Shown here: piece by piece, positions 1 to 7,072 of the stretch
Layout: each line of letters opens with the position of its first letter
Position numbering within the stretch: the stretch's first letter is position 1
Program-made: the position numbers and the translations under genes
NCBI GenBank assembly: GCA_017543025.1
Contig: JAFYGX010000230.1
Coordinates: 1-16,231, forward strand
Length of the DNA: 16,231 nt
Reading direction: 5' to 3'
From: Solobacterium sp.
GTDB taxonomy: Bacteria; Bacillota_I; Bacilli_A; Erysipelotrichales; Erysipelotrichaceae
Notes under the pieces: generated by a model
Databases searched by the model: none
What the model was told of the DNA's origin: nothing
The model's input: the letters and a program-made list of their open reading frames with translations, nothing else

Positions 1-50
1 AATGCGGTTTTCTTCTTGTTTCTGCGATAAATGGAAATGTTCTGCTGTGA

Positions 51-337
51 CAACCGATTCCGGAACCCGGTAAAGTGCATATGTTCCGCATGTATAACCC
101 GAATTCCGGAGAACACTTCTACACTGGAAATGTTCAGGAGCGCAACTCGCTGATCAGCACCAGATGGAAGTATGAAGGGTTGGATTTAAGGCTGCAGAGA
201 AATCAGACACCCCGATGTACCGTCTGTACAACGAAAATGCAGGAGATCACCATTACACTTCCAGTAAGGCGGAACGTGATCATCTCATGAGCATTGGCTG
301 GAAAGATGAAGGCATTGGCTTCTACGCCTGCAAATAA
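51..337 (+). pseudogene. DUF5648-type repeat protein, 3' remnant with frameshift
   Basis: Two consecutive repeats of the DUF5648 kind can be read: MFRMYNPNSGEHFYTGN followed by ERNSLISTRWKYEG, then after a frame change MYRLYNENAGDHHYTS followed by ERDHLMSIGWKDEGIGFYACK and a TAA stop at 335-337. The first repeat is in the frame of position 75 and the second in the frame of position 215. Adding one G to the GGG run at 177-179 restores a continuous reading (EGVGFKAAEKSDTP). An in-frame TGA at 48-50 also blocks the upstream part. In Bacillota and actinobacterial gut species such repeats lie at the C-terminus of secreted cell-wall or hydrolase proteins, so this is probably the tail of a surface protein whose body lies left of the window. 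The repeat family is clear; whether the gene is truly dead or an assembly artefact is open. Confidence 0.7.
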
Positions 338-350
338 CCAAACATACAAA

Positions 351-381
351 GGTGGTTCTCGATAAAGAGAATCATCTTTTT
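351..381 (+). terminator. Rho-independent terminator after the DUF5648 remnant
   Basis: A 10 bp stem pairs 351-360 (GGTGGTTCTC) with 367-376 (GAGAATCATC) including two G-T wobbles, with a 6 nt loop GATAAA, followed directly by TTTTT at 377-381. It lies 13 bp after the stop codon at 337 and separates the remnant from the TetR operon. Confidence 0.8.
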
Positions 382-601
382 CGTTTCGGGTCCGCTCTGA
401 ACCCGAACCGCAGTGACACTGCAATCCGGAACGGATACAGGAATATATTCAGTCGTTTGGAAAGAGCTGGTCAATTCTTCGATTACTGAAGAGCTGACTG
501 GATCTTTTCTGCGTAAGACGGCTGTTTACGGGAAGAGTTCTGAAAATCGCGACTGATATTGAACCGGCAGAAAACGACAATCAGAAAAGAACGAATATAT
601 A
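382..601. other. Intergenic stretch with small inverted repeats, no gene seen
   Basis: No convincing coding frame is present between the terminator and the TetR promoter. Short dyads are visible: TTCGGGT (385-391) with ACCCGAA (401-407), and the odd palindrome GCAGTGACACTGC at 410-422, which contains one TGACAC half like the operators downstream. GAGCTG occurs twice, near 466 and near 490. None has a T-run, so they are not obvious terminators. Confidence 0.5.
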
Positions 602-630
602 TTGACACGATGTCAGAATGTTTGTATATT
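602..630 (+). promoter_or_regulatory. Promoter of the TetR redox operon
   Basis: A perfect TTGACA -35 box at 602-607 is followed after exactly 17 bp by TATATT at 625-630 as -10 box. The expected transcription start is near 637. This is the best sigma-A type promoter in the window and the only strong one upstream of the gene run 675-8170, so it probably drives regulator and downstream genes together. Confidence 0.85.
603..615. promoter_or_regulatory. TetR operator 1 (TGACACGATGTCA)
   Basis: The palindrome TGACA-CGA-TGTCA overlaps the -35 box. A repressor bound here would block RNA polymerase. It shares arms and the right flank (GAAT) with the second palindrome at 639-651; centres are 36 bp apart. 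Assignment to the adjacent TetR protein is inferred from position and symmetry. Confidence 0.75.
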
Positions 631-638
631 AATTGTGC

Positions 639-651
639 TGACACAGTGTCA
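639..651. promoter_or_regulatory. TetR operator 2 (TGACACAGTGTCA)
   Basis: A perfect palindrome (six-base arms TGACAC/GTGTCA around a central A) starts just after the expected transcription start of the promoter at 602-630. Together with the copy at 603-615 it brackets the -10 box, a classic autorepression layout. Confidence 0.75.
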
Positions 652-674
652 GAATAAATAGCGAGGCTCAAAAG

Positions 675-1298
675 ATGAGAAAAGTAACATCGGAACAAAT
701 TGCCCGGAAAAGGGAGGAAATCATCAACGCCTGTGAACAGCTCTATCAGACGATGAGCTTTCGGGAGATCACGCTGAAGGAGATCGGAACCATCACATCC
801 TTCTCCCGTCCGACGATTTATAACTACTTTGAAACAAAGGAAGAAATCTTCCTGGCGCTCTTTCAGAGGGAATACGATCGCTGGAATGAAGATCTGACCG
901 CCATTCTGAACGGAAACGAAAAACTGACGAAAGCAGAACTGGCAGATAAGATCTCGGCATCCCTGGCAGGGCGCGAGCAGCTGTTAAAGCTCCTCTCCAT
1001 GAATAATTTCGATATGGAAGCGAACAGCCGGCAGGAGCTGCTGACGGCATTCAAACAGTCTTACGGACGTTCCCTGCATCTGATGTGCATGCTGGTGGAA
1101 AAGTTCTGTCCTGAGATGCGTCCGGCAGATATTCAGAAGTTTATCTATATCTTCTTTCCCTTTATGTTCGGGATCTACCCGTACACCGCCGTCACGGAAA
1201 AACAGCGGGAAGCCATGAAGGAAGCAGGTATCAATTACGTATATCAGACCATTTATGAACTCACATACAGCTGCCTGATCCGGCTGCTGGGTGAATAA
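675..1298 (+). CDS. TetR/AcrR family transcriptional regulator
   Basis: This 207 aa protein is a one-domain DNA-binding repressor of the TetR type. Residues 11-58 form the TetR_N helix-turn-helix: after a helix with RKREEIINAC come ITLKEIGTITSFSRPTIYNYF at 32-52 and KEEIFLAL, the hallmark sequence of the family. The rest (about 60-207) is helical and should hold the ligand pocket and dimer face; its ligand cannot be read from sequence. The ATG at 675 has a modest GAGG at 663-666. It is the first gene after a promoter flanked by two palindromes, so autorepression and control of the reductase genes that follow (next start 45 bp after its stop) is the natural reading. The inducer is presumably a substrate of the reductases (inference). 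Confidence 0.92.
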   Translation: MRKVTSEQIARKREEIINACEQLYQTMSFREITLKEIGTITSFSRPTIYNYFETKEEIFLALFQREYDRWNEDLTAILNGNEKLTKAELADKISASLAGREQLLKLLSMNNFDMEANSRQELLTAFKQSYGRSLHLMCMLVEKFCPEMRPADIQKFIYIFFPFMFGIYPYTAVTEKQREAMKEAGINYVYQTIYELTYSCLIRLLGE

Positions 1299-1343
1299 GA
1301 ACCAGACAGGATTCGAAAACAGAGGGAAAAGGAGAATAAAGCA

Positions 1344-2276
1344 ATGACAGAGTTACCGAAAATCGCGCTTGGCGCATGGGCATGGGGAAATGACGGAACA
1401 TTCGGAAATAACTTCACGGCAGACAGCCTGAAGCCGATCTTTGATACGGCGATGGCAAACGGTCTGAATCTCTGGGATACGGCATACGCCTACGGAATGG
1501 GAACTTCCGAAAAGGTGCTTGCGGGGTTCCTGAAAGGACTGCCCCGGGACAGCTTCCTTGTCTCTGATAAATTTACGCCTCAATGTGCAGACAGCAGGCC
1601 TTCCGCCATGGCAGACATGATCGAGATGCAGCTTCGTCTGATGGAGCTTGACCGGTTCGACATCTACTGGATTCACAACGTCTGGGATGCACCGCACTGG
1701 ACGGAAGAGCTGGCAAAGTATTTCGAGGGCAAAGACAATGTTCCGCTTCTTGGCGTCTCCAACCACAATCTTGCTGAGATCCGTCAGGCAGATGCGATTC
1801 TGAAGGCACATGGCCTGAAGCTCTCCGCTGTGCAGAACCATTACAGCCTGATCAACCGTTCCTCCGAGGATTCCGGCATTCTGGAATACTGCAGGGAAAA
1901 CGATATTACATTCTTTGCCTACATGGTGCTGGAGCAGGGAGCGCTTTCCGGCAAATATGACTCCCGGCATCCGATGCCGGAAGGTTCCGCAAGAGCGGAA
2001 GCCTACAATCCGATTCTGGACAGACTGGAGATCCTGAACGCTGAGCTGAAGAAGTTGGCGGATAAATACGACGTCGGCACAGCACAGATTCCTGTCGCCT
2101 GGGCGATTGCCAAAGGCACATTGCCGATTATCGGTGTTACGAAGGAAAACCAGGTAATGGATGCAGTGAAGGCGATGAATGTTGCACTGACTGCGGAAGA
2201 AACAGAAGAACTTGAGAAACTGGCCGACAGCCTGGAGCTGAATGTGATCCGTTTCTGGGAAAAGGAGATGAAATAA
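1344..2276 (+). CDS. Aldo/keto reductase (first of three)
   Basis: This 310 aa cytosolic enzyme reduces aldehydes or ketones with NAD(P)H, as known for the AKR superfamily. The full catalytic tetrad is visible: Asp45 in NLWDTAYAYG, Tyr50, Lys76 in SDKFTP and His111 in YWIHN. The (beta/alpha)8 barrel is complete, including LLGVSNHN around 145-152 and the cofactor-site region PIIGVTKENQV near 256-266. Length is usual for the family. Start at 1344 is supported by AAAGGAG at 1328-1334. The next gene begins one base after the stop, so the two are translationally linked. Substrate is unknown; the presence of two more AKRs in the same operon suggests a set with different substrate ranges rather than redundancy (inference). 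Confidence 0.93.
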   Translation: MTELPKIALGAWAWGNDGTFGNNFTADSLKPIFDTAMANGLNLWDTAYAYGMGTSEKVLAGFLKGLPRDSFLVSDKFTPQCADSRPSAMADMIEMQLRLMELDRFDIYWIHNVWDAPHWTEELAKYFEGKDNVPLLGVSNHNLAEIRQADAILKAHGLKLSAVQNHYSLINRSSEDSGILEYCRENDITFFAYMVLEQGALSGKYDSRHPMPEGSARAEAYNPILDRLEILNAELKKLADKYDVGTAQIPVAWAIAKGTLPIIGVTKENQVMDAVKAMNVALTAEETEELEKLADSLELNVIRFWEKEMK

Positions 2277-2277
2277 G

Positions 2278-2820
2278 ATGAGCAAAAAAAATATCGGAGC
2301 GACACTTGCACTGTATCCGTGTCCGGTTATTGTGGTCGGCGCAATGGTGGATAACAAACCGACCTGGACGCTTGCCGCCCATGCGGGCACTGTTGCCCAC
2401 AGTCATCTGATGGTGTCACTGGTACAGGCGCACTATATCAACCGGGGAATCCGGGAAAATAAGAAGCTTTCCGTCAACGTAGTGGATAAATCCTGGCTGA
2501 AGGAAGCAGACCGCATGGGAATCATCAGCGGCCATAAGGAAGATAAGTCTGAAGCCTTTGCGTGGACGATGGGAGAAAACGGTGCACCGCTGATCGATAA
2601 GGCAAAGGTATCCATTGAATGCGAAGTGGACGGAAACTATGAGCTGGAGAATTTCGATCAGTTTATCTGCAGAATCCTTGCGACCTATGCGGATGAGTCT
2701 GTGCTCAATGAACAGGGCAGAATCGACTACCATACCTTCAAGCCGGTTCTCTTCGAGTTTCCGACCTACGAGTATTTCGTGACCGGAGAAAAGGTCGGTG
2801 ACTGCGGAAAGATGAACTGA
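2278..2820 (+). CDS. Flavin reductase-like (FMN-binding split barrel) protein
   Basis: The 180 aa product resembles the flavin reductase domain proteins (DIM6/NTAB type), which bind FMN in a split barrel and transfer electrons from NAD(P)H to free flavin or to a partner. Diagnostic stretches are YPCPVIVVGAMVDNKPTW at 13-30, followed by HAGTVAHSHLMVSL (35-48, FMN phosphate side), INRGIRENKKLSVNV (54-68) and the C-terminal strand FKPVLFEFPTYEYFVTGEKVG (154-174), where such proteins usually close the barrel. The ATG at 2278 lies one base after the AKR stop, with AAAGGAG at 2261-2267 inside the preceding gene. It could reduce flavin for the two flavodoxins of the operon or act as a flavoenzyme itself; which one is not decidable from sequence. 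Confidence 0.85.
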   Translation: MSKKNIGATLALYPCPVIVVGAMVDNKPTWTLAAHAGTVAHSHLMVSLVQAHYINRGIRENKKLSVNVVDKSWLKEADRMGIISGHKEDKSEAFAWTMGENGAPLIDKAKVSIECEVDGNYELENFDQFICRILATYADESVLNEQGRIDYHTFKPVLFEFPTYEYFVTGEKVGDCGKMN

Positions 2821-2867
2821 TTCCGTGCAGGCACAAAGATGCCCGCATCAGAAAAGGAGAAAGCAGA

Positions 2868-3347
2868 ATGACGAAGAATATACTGGTCGCTGTGTTTTCT
2901 GCAAGCGGCGTTACAAAGAGAGTCGGAGAAGCGATTGCAGGTGCAGCCGGCGCGGATTTTTATGAGATCGTTCCGAAGGACCTCTATACTGCCGAGGATC
3001 TGGACTGGATGAATCAGAAGAGCCGCAGCAGCGTTGAGATGAACAATCCTTCTGCCAGACCAGAGATCAGCGGAGATCCTCTGAACATGGATTCCTGCGA
3101 TACGGTGATCCTGGGCTATCCGATCTGGTGGGGCGTGGCTCCCCGGATCATTGACACATTTCTGGAAAGCTATGATTTTTCCGGAAAGAAGATCATTCCT
3201 TTCTGCACTTCCGGCGGAAGCGGAATGGGCAGAAGCGATACGGCTCTTCATAAGGATGTCAGCAGTGATGTGAAGTGGGCAGAAGGAAGGCAGATCAACC
3301 GACCGGATGAAGATGAGATCCGCCGCTGGCTGAAGGAGGTTCTGTAA
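2868..3347 (+). CDS. Flavodoxin, cytosolic
   Basis: This 159 aa protein is a short-chain flavodoxin of the Flavodoxin_4-like kind, an FMN-binding one-electron carrier. The phosphate loop is FSASGVTKRV (10-19), a variant of the usual SxTGxT with Ser at the third position. The isoalloxazine loops are LGYPIWWGVAP (82-92) and FCTSGGSGMG (112-121). No signal peptide is present. SD AAAAGGAG lies just before the ATG at 2868. It is a clear paralogue of the lipoprotein flavodoxin at 6386, sharing the PIWWG, the DTF and the PFCTSG segments, so the operon carries an inside and an outside version. It is directly followed by an aldo/keto reductase two bases after its stop. Confidence 0.93.
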   Translation: MTKNILVAVFSASGVTKRVGEAIAGAAGADFYEIVPKDLYTAEDLDWMNQKSRSSVEMNNPSARPEISGDPLNMDSCDTVILGYPIWWGVAPRIIDTFLESYDFSGKKIIPFCTSGGSGMGRSDTALHKDVSSDVKWAEGRQINRPDEDEIRRWLKEVL

Positions 3348-3349
3348 TT

Positions 3350-4396
3350 ATGAAATATGCGAAACTTGGCAATTCGGATCTGAATGTTTCCCGCATCTGT
3401 ATGGGATGCATGGGGTTCGGTGATCCCGGACGGGGGCAGCACAGCTGGACGATTGATGAGAAACATACAAGAGAAATCATAAAGCGCGGACTGGAACTGG
3501 GCGTCAACTTCTTTGATACGGCTATCGCTTATCAGAGCGGCACCAGCGAGCAGTATCTCGGCCGTGCCCTCCGGGATTTTGCGAAACGGGAAGATGTGGT
3601 CGTAGCCACCAAGTTCCTTCCGAGAACACCGGAAGAAATCGAGCAGGGCATCAGCGGTCAGCAGCACATTGAGAACATGATCAACCGGAGTCTTGAGAAT
3701 CTCGGCATGGATTATGTGGATCTGTATATCTATCACATGTGGGACTGGCAGACGCCGCCTGAAGACATCATGGAAGGACTGAACCGGATCGTGAAGGCAG
3801 GCAAGGCCAGATATATCGGCATTTCCAACTGCTTTGCCTGGCAGATCGCCAAGGCGAACGCTCTGGCAGAGAAGGAAGGCTTTGCGAAGTTTGTCTCCGT
3901 TCAGGGGCACTACAATCTGATTTTCCGTGAAGAGGAAAGGGAAATGGTTCCTTACTGCAGAGAAGAGAATATCGCACTTACCCCCTACAGTGCGCTGGCT
4001 TCCGGCCGGCTTTCAAGACTGCCCGGAGAAGGCGGAACGAAGCGGGCTGAGGAAGATGCCTACGCAAAGTTCAAATATGATGCCACGGCAGCACAGGATA
4101 ACGTGATTATCGGACGCGTGGCAGAACTGGCAGAAAAACACGGCGCAACCATGACGGAAGTCTCTCTTGCCTGGCTGCTTTCCAGAGTGACATCTCCGGT
4201 TGTCGGCGCAACGAAGCTTCACCATATCGAAGGCGCCGCAAAAGCGGTGGATCTTGATCTCACATCAGAGGAGATTCAGTATCTGGAAGAGCCTTATGTG
4301 CCGCATGCACTCGCAGGCGTCATGGCACAGAACAAACCTGCCGCCGCAAATGAAACACACGTCTGGTCTACAGGAGACCAGAAGATCGGAAAGTGA
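3350..4396 (+). CDS. Aldo/keto reductase (second of three)
   Basis: The 348 aa product is a complete AKR of the type often annotated as predicted oxidoreductase. Catalytic tetrad: Asp56 in FFDTAIAYQSG, Tyr61, Lys88 in VVATKFLPR and His129 in LYIYHMWDW. The NAD(P)H-binding end reads SPVVGATKLHHIEGA near 282-296. AAGGAGG at 3335-3341, inside the end of the flavodoxin gene, sets the start at 3350, two bases after the flavodoxin stop. Its own stop at 4394-4396 overlaps the start region of the CMD-cupin gene. N-terminal KYAKLGNSDLNVSRICMGCMGFG is typical of the family. Substrate unknown; the tight coupling to flavodoxin and CMD-cupin genes points to one pathway (inference). Confidence 0.93.
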   Translation: MKYAKLGNSDLNVSRICMGCMGFGDPGRGQHSWTIDEKHTREIIKRGLELGVNFFDTAIAYQSGTSEQYLGRALRDFAKREDVVVATKFLPRTPEEIEQGISGQQHIENMINRSLENLGMDYVDLYIYHMWDWQTPPEDIMEGLNRIVKAGKARYIGISNCFAWQIAKANALAEKEGFAKFVSVQGHYNLIFREEEREMVPYCREENIALTPYSALASGRLSRLPGEGGTKRAEEDAYAKFKYDATAAQDNVIIGRVAELAEKHGATMTEVSLAWLLSRVTSPVVGATKLHHIEGAAKAVDLDLTSEEIQYLEEPYVPHALAGVMAQNKPAAANETHVWSTGDQKIGK

Positions 4397-4407
4397 GGAA
4401 TACAGAA

Positions 4408-5161
4408 ATGGCAGAAAAGATCGTACAGACAGCCGGAAGAAACCAGCTGGGAGAATTCGCTCCGATGTTTGCGCATCTCAATGATGACGTGCTCTTCGGA
4501 GAAGTCTGGAATGAAGAGGCAATCGATGTAAAGACAAAATGCATTATTACGGTTGTATCCCTGATGGCATCCGGCATTACGGATTCCTCTTTAACCTATC
4601 ATCTGCAGAATGCAAGCACACGGTGTAACGAAGGAAGAAATCGCGGCCATCATCACGCATACGACCATGTATGCGGGCTGGCCGAAGGGCTGGGCTGTTT
4701 TCCGGCTGGCAAAGGAAGTCTGGAATGAAAATGAACCGGCAGAGACGGAAAAGGACAGATATCAGAACACGATCTTCTTCCCGATCGGGAATCCGAACCC
4801 CTACGGTGAGTTCTTTAAAGGGCAGAGCTATCTCGCACCTGTCTCTTCGAAGCAGGTTCCTGTCTTCAATGTGACCTTTGAGCCGGGATGCCGCAATAAC
4901 TGGCATATCCACCATGCGAAGAGCGGCGGCGGACAGATGCTGATATGCGTCGGCGGCAGAGGATACTACCAGGAATGGGGCAGGGAACCGGTTGAAATGA
5001 CACCCGGCACCGTGATTAACATTCCGGCGGATGTAAAACACTGGCATGGTGCCGCGAAGGATTCCTGGTTTTCGCATCTTGCGGTCGAAGTGGCCGGTGA
5101 GGAAACCGGTACGGAATGGCTGGAAGCTGTTGCGGAAGAAGACTACAACGCGCTTGGATAA
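4408..5161 (+). pseudogene. Carboxymuconolactone decarboxylase-cupin fusion, frameshifted
   Basis: Two frames together give one two-domain protein of about 250 aa. Part one (ATG 4408, SD GAGG at 4395-4398) reads GRNQLGEFAPMFAHLNDD to SSLTYHLQNA, the first half of a CMD/AhpD-like domain; part two (frame of 4610) continues AHGVTKEEIAAIITHTTMYAGWPKGWA, the second half. The frames change at about 4612-4620, where the lost reading is best restored by two extra A in gcaagca. The second domain is a cupin: PGCRNNWHIHHAKSGGGQ carries the metal ligands of motif 1 (HxH, Gln in place of the usual Glu), and KHWHG is motif 2. Fusions of this kind are known next to flavodoxin and AKR genes, and act on small cyclic or oxidised substrates, exact reaction unknown. 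The downstream frame is intact to its stop, so either a recent inactivation or a base-calling error is possible. Confidence 0.75.
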
Positions 5162-5178
5162 CCGGATTGAAAGATCGT

Positions 5179-5185
5179 AAAGGAG
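5179..5185 (+). promoter_or_regulatory. Ribosome binding site fixing a GTG start at 5194
   Basis: AAAGGAG is placed 8 nt before GTG at 5194. The open frame also has an ATG at 5116, but that lies inside the end of the cupin gene, has no such site, and would add 26 residues (MAGSCCGRRLQ...) unlike the family. The GTG yields KNLGFGMMRLP, the normal AKR N-terminus. Confidence 0.8.
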
Positions 5186-5193
5186 AACTATTC

Positions 5194-6333
5194 GTGAAGA
5201 ACCTGGGTTTTGGAATGATGCGGCTGCCGGTGATTGCTGGTCCGACGGATTTTGACTATGCGCAGCTGAATGATATGGTGGATGCCTTTCTCGAAGCAGG
5301 CGGTACCTATTTCGATACGAGTTTTGTATATCACAACGGCAGAAGTGAGGAAGCGACCCGCAGGGCTCTTGTCGAACGGCACCCGCGGGAAAGCTTTACG
5401 GTCGCAACGAAGTTTCCGACGTTCATGGAGATTCCGGAGGAGAAGATCGAGGGGATTTTTCAGAGTCAGCTGGATCATCTCGGAGTGGACTATGTGGATT
5501 ACTACCTTCTCCATAATATTCAGAATGTAAACTACGACGGATATGACGGAAAGGGCGGGATTGTAAAAACAACACATCTCTTCGAACATGCAGAAAAATG
5601 GAAAGAAGACGGAAAGATACGCCATCTTGGCATTTCCTTCCACTCCTCCGCAAAGCTGCTGGACCGGGTGCTGACGGAACATCCGGAGATCGAATTCGTG
5701 CAGATTGCCCTGAATCCGATCGACTGGGACAGTGAGCTTGTGCAGGGCGGCCTCTGCTGCGATGTGATCCGCAGACACGGCCGCAAAGTCATCATTATGG
5801 AGGCGGTCAAAGGCGGCGGGCTTGCAAGGCTTCCCGAAGAAGCGGAACGCCTTCTGAAAGCAGCTCATCCGGATTGGAGCATCGCTTCCTGGTCGCTGCG
5901 GTTCTGTCTTGATCTGGACGATGCGATCGCGGTTCTTTCCGGCATGAGCACGCTCCGGCAGGTGAAGGAAAATACCGCCGTAAGCAATGCGGCAGAGAAA
6001 CTGACGGAAGAAGACAGAGCCGTACTGGCAAAAGCCATGCAAATCTACCGGCAGAGTGCACCGATCCCGCAGAGTGAGATCGATTCGTACAGAAACCTGC
6101 TGTACCATGGCGTTCCCGTCAGTGCGATCCTGCAGGCTTACAGCATCTGTCAGATCCAGCCGGATCCCGGCTTTTCAGATGATAACAATTACCTGAAAAA
6201 CGCCTTTGCGGAGGCAGAACATGTGGATTTTCGTGCCGGTCTTGAAACGCAGAAAGTGATTGCCGGGGACGGCAGAGATATTACGAAAACGGTGGAGAAT
6301 GCCGTTGCCTGGCTGAGGGAACACAGTTTCTGA
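5194..6333 (+). CDS. Aldo/keto reductase, ferredoxin-AKR type lacking its Fe-S cysteines
   Basis: With the GTG start the product is 379 aa. The N-terminal barrel carries the tetrad Asp41 (YFDTSFVYHNG), Tyr46, Lys73 (VATKFPT) and His107 (YYLLHNIQN), so NAD(P)H-dependent carbonyl reduction is expected. Length and tail match the bacterial AKRs that end in a 4Fe-4S ferredoxin-like segment of the form CxxCxYCxxxCPxGVxIPxxxxxYN. Here the equivalent part, residues 287-317, reads SAPIPQSEIDSYRNLLYHG and then VPVSAILQAYS, keeping the GV-P-IL-Y spacing but without any of the four Cys. It is therefore probably a barrel enzyme that no longer carries the cluster. It starts 32 bp after the cupin stop and belongs to the same operon; the lipoprotein flavodoxin follows. 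Confidence 0.88.
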   Translation: MKNLGFGMMRLPVIAGPTDFDYAQLNDMVDAFLEAGGTYFDTSFVYHNGRSEEATRRALVERHPRESFTVATKFPTFMEIPEEKIEGIFQSQLDHLGVDYVDYYLLHNIQNVNYDGYDGKGGIVKTTHLFEHAEKWKEDGKIRHLGISFHSSAKLLDRVLTEHPEIEFVQIALNPIDWDSELVQGGLCCDVIRRHGRKVIIMEAVKGGGLARLPEEAERLLKAAHPDWSIASWSLRFCLDLDDAIAVLSGMSTLRQVKENTAVSNAAEKLTEEDRAVLAKAMQIYRQSAPIPQSEIDSYRNLLYHGVPVSAILQAYSICQIQPDPGFSDDNNYLKNAFAEAEHVDFRAGLETQKVIAGDGRDITKTVENAVAWLREHSF

Positions 6334-6385
6334 AGAACAGGAAAAAAAGAGAATCAAACAAAATAAACGGAGGCTTGAAGAACCA

Positions 6386-7045
6386 ATGAAAAGAATCCTT
6401 TCAATCATCATGACTTTTTTTCTGATGATGTCCCTTGCGGCCTGCGGCAGTAAAGCGCAGAGCGAAGTGAAAACGACGGAGACGCCGGCAGAGGAGCAGA
6501 AAGAATCATCTGAACCTGCAAACACCGCAGAACCGGAAGCGGCTGGGAAGGAAACAGAATCAGCATCACATTCCGATGTGCTGGTCGCATACTTTTCCGC
6601 TACCGGTACGACCAGGGGAGTTGCTGAGAAGATCGCATCCCTGACCGGCGGCACGCTTTATGAAATCCTGGCAGCGGAGCCCTACAGTGACGATGATCTG
6701 AATTATAACGACAGCAGCAGCCGCTCCACAAAAGAGCAGAATGATAAAAATGTCCGCCCGGCAATCGGCAGCGAAGACCTCTCCCTGGAAGGCTATACGA
6801 CCATTTATCTCGGCTTTCCGATCTGGTGGGGAGAAGAACCGCGGATCCTGGATACGTTTGCTGAGAAATACAGCTTTGACGGCATTACGGTGATTCCGTT
6901 CTGCACCTCCGGAAGCAGCGGCATCGGACACAGCGGCACCAATATGGAAGCGCTGGCGGGGTCCGGCACCTGGCTTGAGGGAAAACGCTTCAGCGGAAAT
7001 GTATCCGAAGCGGATCTGCAGTCCTGGATTGATTCGATGAAGTAA
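6386..7045 (+). CDS. Flavodoxin-domain lipoprotein (exported)
   Basis: The 219 aa product has a type II signal peptide: MKRILSIIMT start, hydrophobic core, and lipobox LAAC with Cys20, so it should be anchored to the outer face of the membrane. A 44-residue Glu/Thr/Ala-rich linker (21-64) leads to a flavodoxin domain: FSATGTTRGVA (70-80) phosphate loop, LGFPIWWGEEP (142-152) and FCTSGSSGIG (172-181) as FMN loops. It is a paralogue of the cytosolic flavodoxin at 2868. The ATG at 6386 follows GGAGG at 6369-6373. Flavodoxins normally work in the cytosol; an FMN carrier outside needs a membrane donor or acceptor, and the DUF4405 membrane protein 27 bp downstream is the obvious candidate (inference). 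FMN would have to be acquired outside or exported with the folded protein. Confidence 0.9.
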   Translation: MKRILSIIMTFFLMMSLAACGSKAQSEVKTTETPAEEQKESSEPANTAEPEAAGKETESASHSDVLVAYFSATGTTRGVAEKIASLTGGTLYEILAAEPYSDDDLNYNDSSSRSTKEQNDKNVRPAIGSEDLSLEGYTTIYLGFPIWWGEEPRILDTFAEKYSFDGITVIPFCTSGSSGIGHSGTNMEALAGSGTWLEGKRFSGNVSEADLQSWIDSMK

Positions 7046-7072
7046 AAAAGAGAGGAACAGGGAGAAGGAATC

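Noticed and set aside
1353..2390. 345-codon open frame on the minus strand
   Set aside because: It lies exactly opposite the first aldo/keto reductase, which has a full catalytic tetrad and a ribosome site; the minus product is Cys/His/Arg-rich without any domain pattern.
4600..4625. Programmed ribosomal frameshift in the CMD-cupin gene
   Set aside because: No slippery heptamer of the X-XXY-YYZ kind, no downstream pseudoknot obvious, and the family is normally encoded in one frame.
5188..6108. 306-codon minus-strand open frame
   Set aside because: Shadow of the third aldo/keto reductase; no family pattern and no ribosome site.
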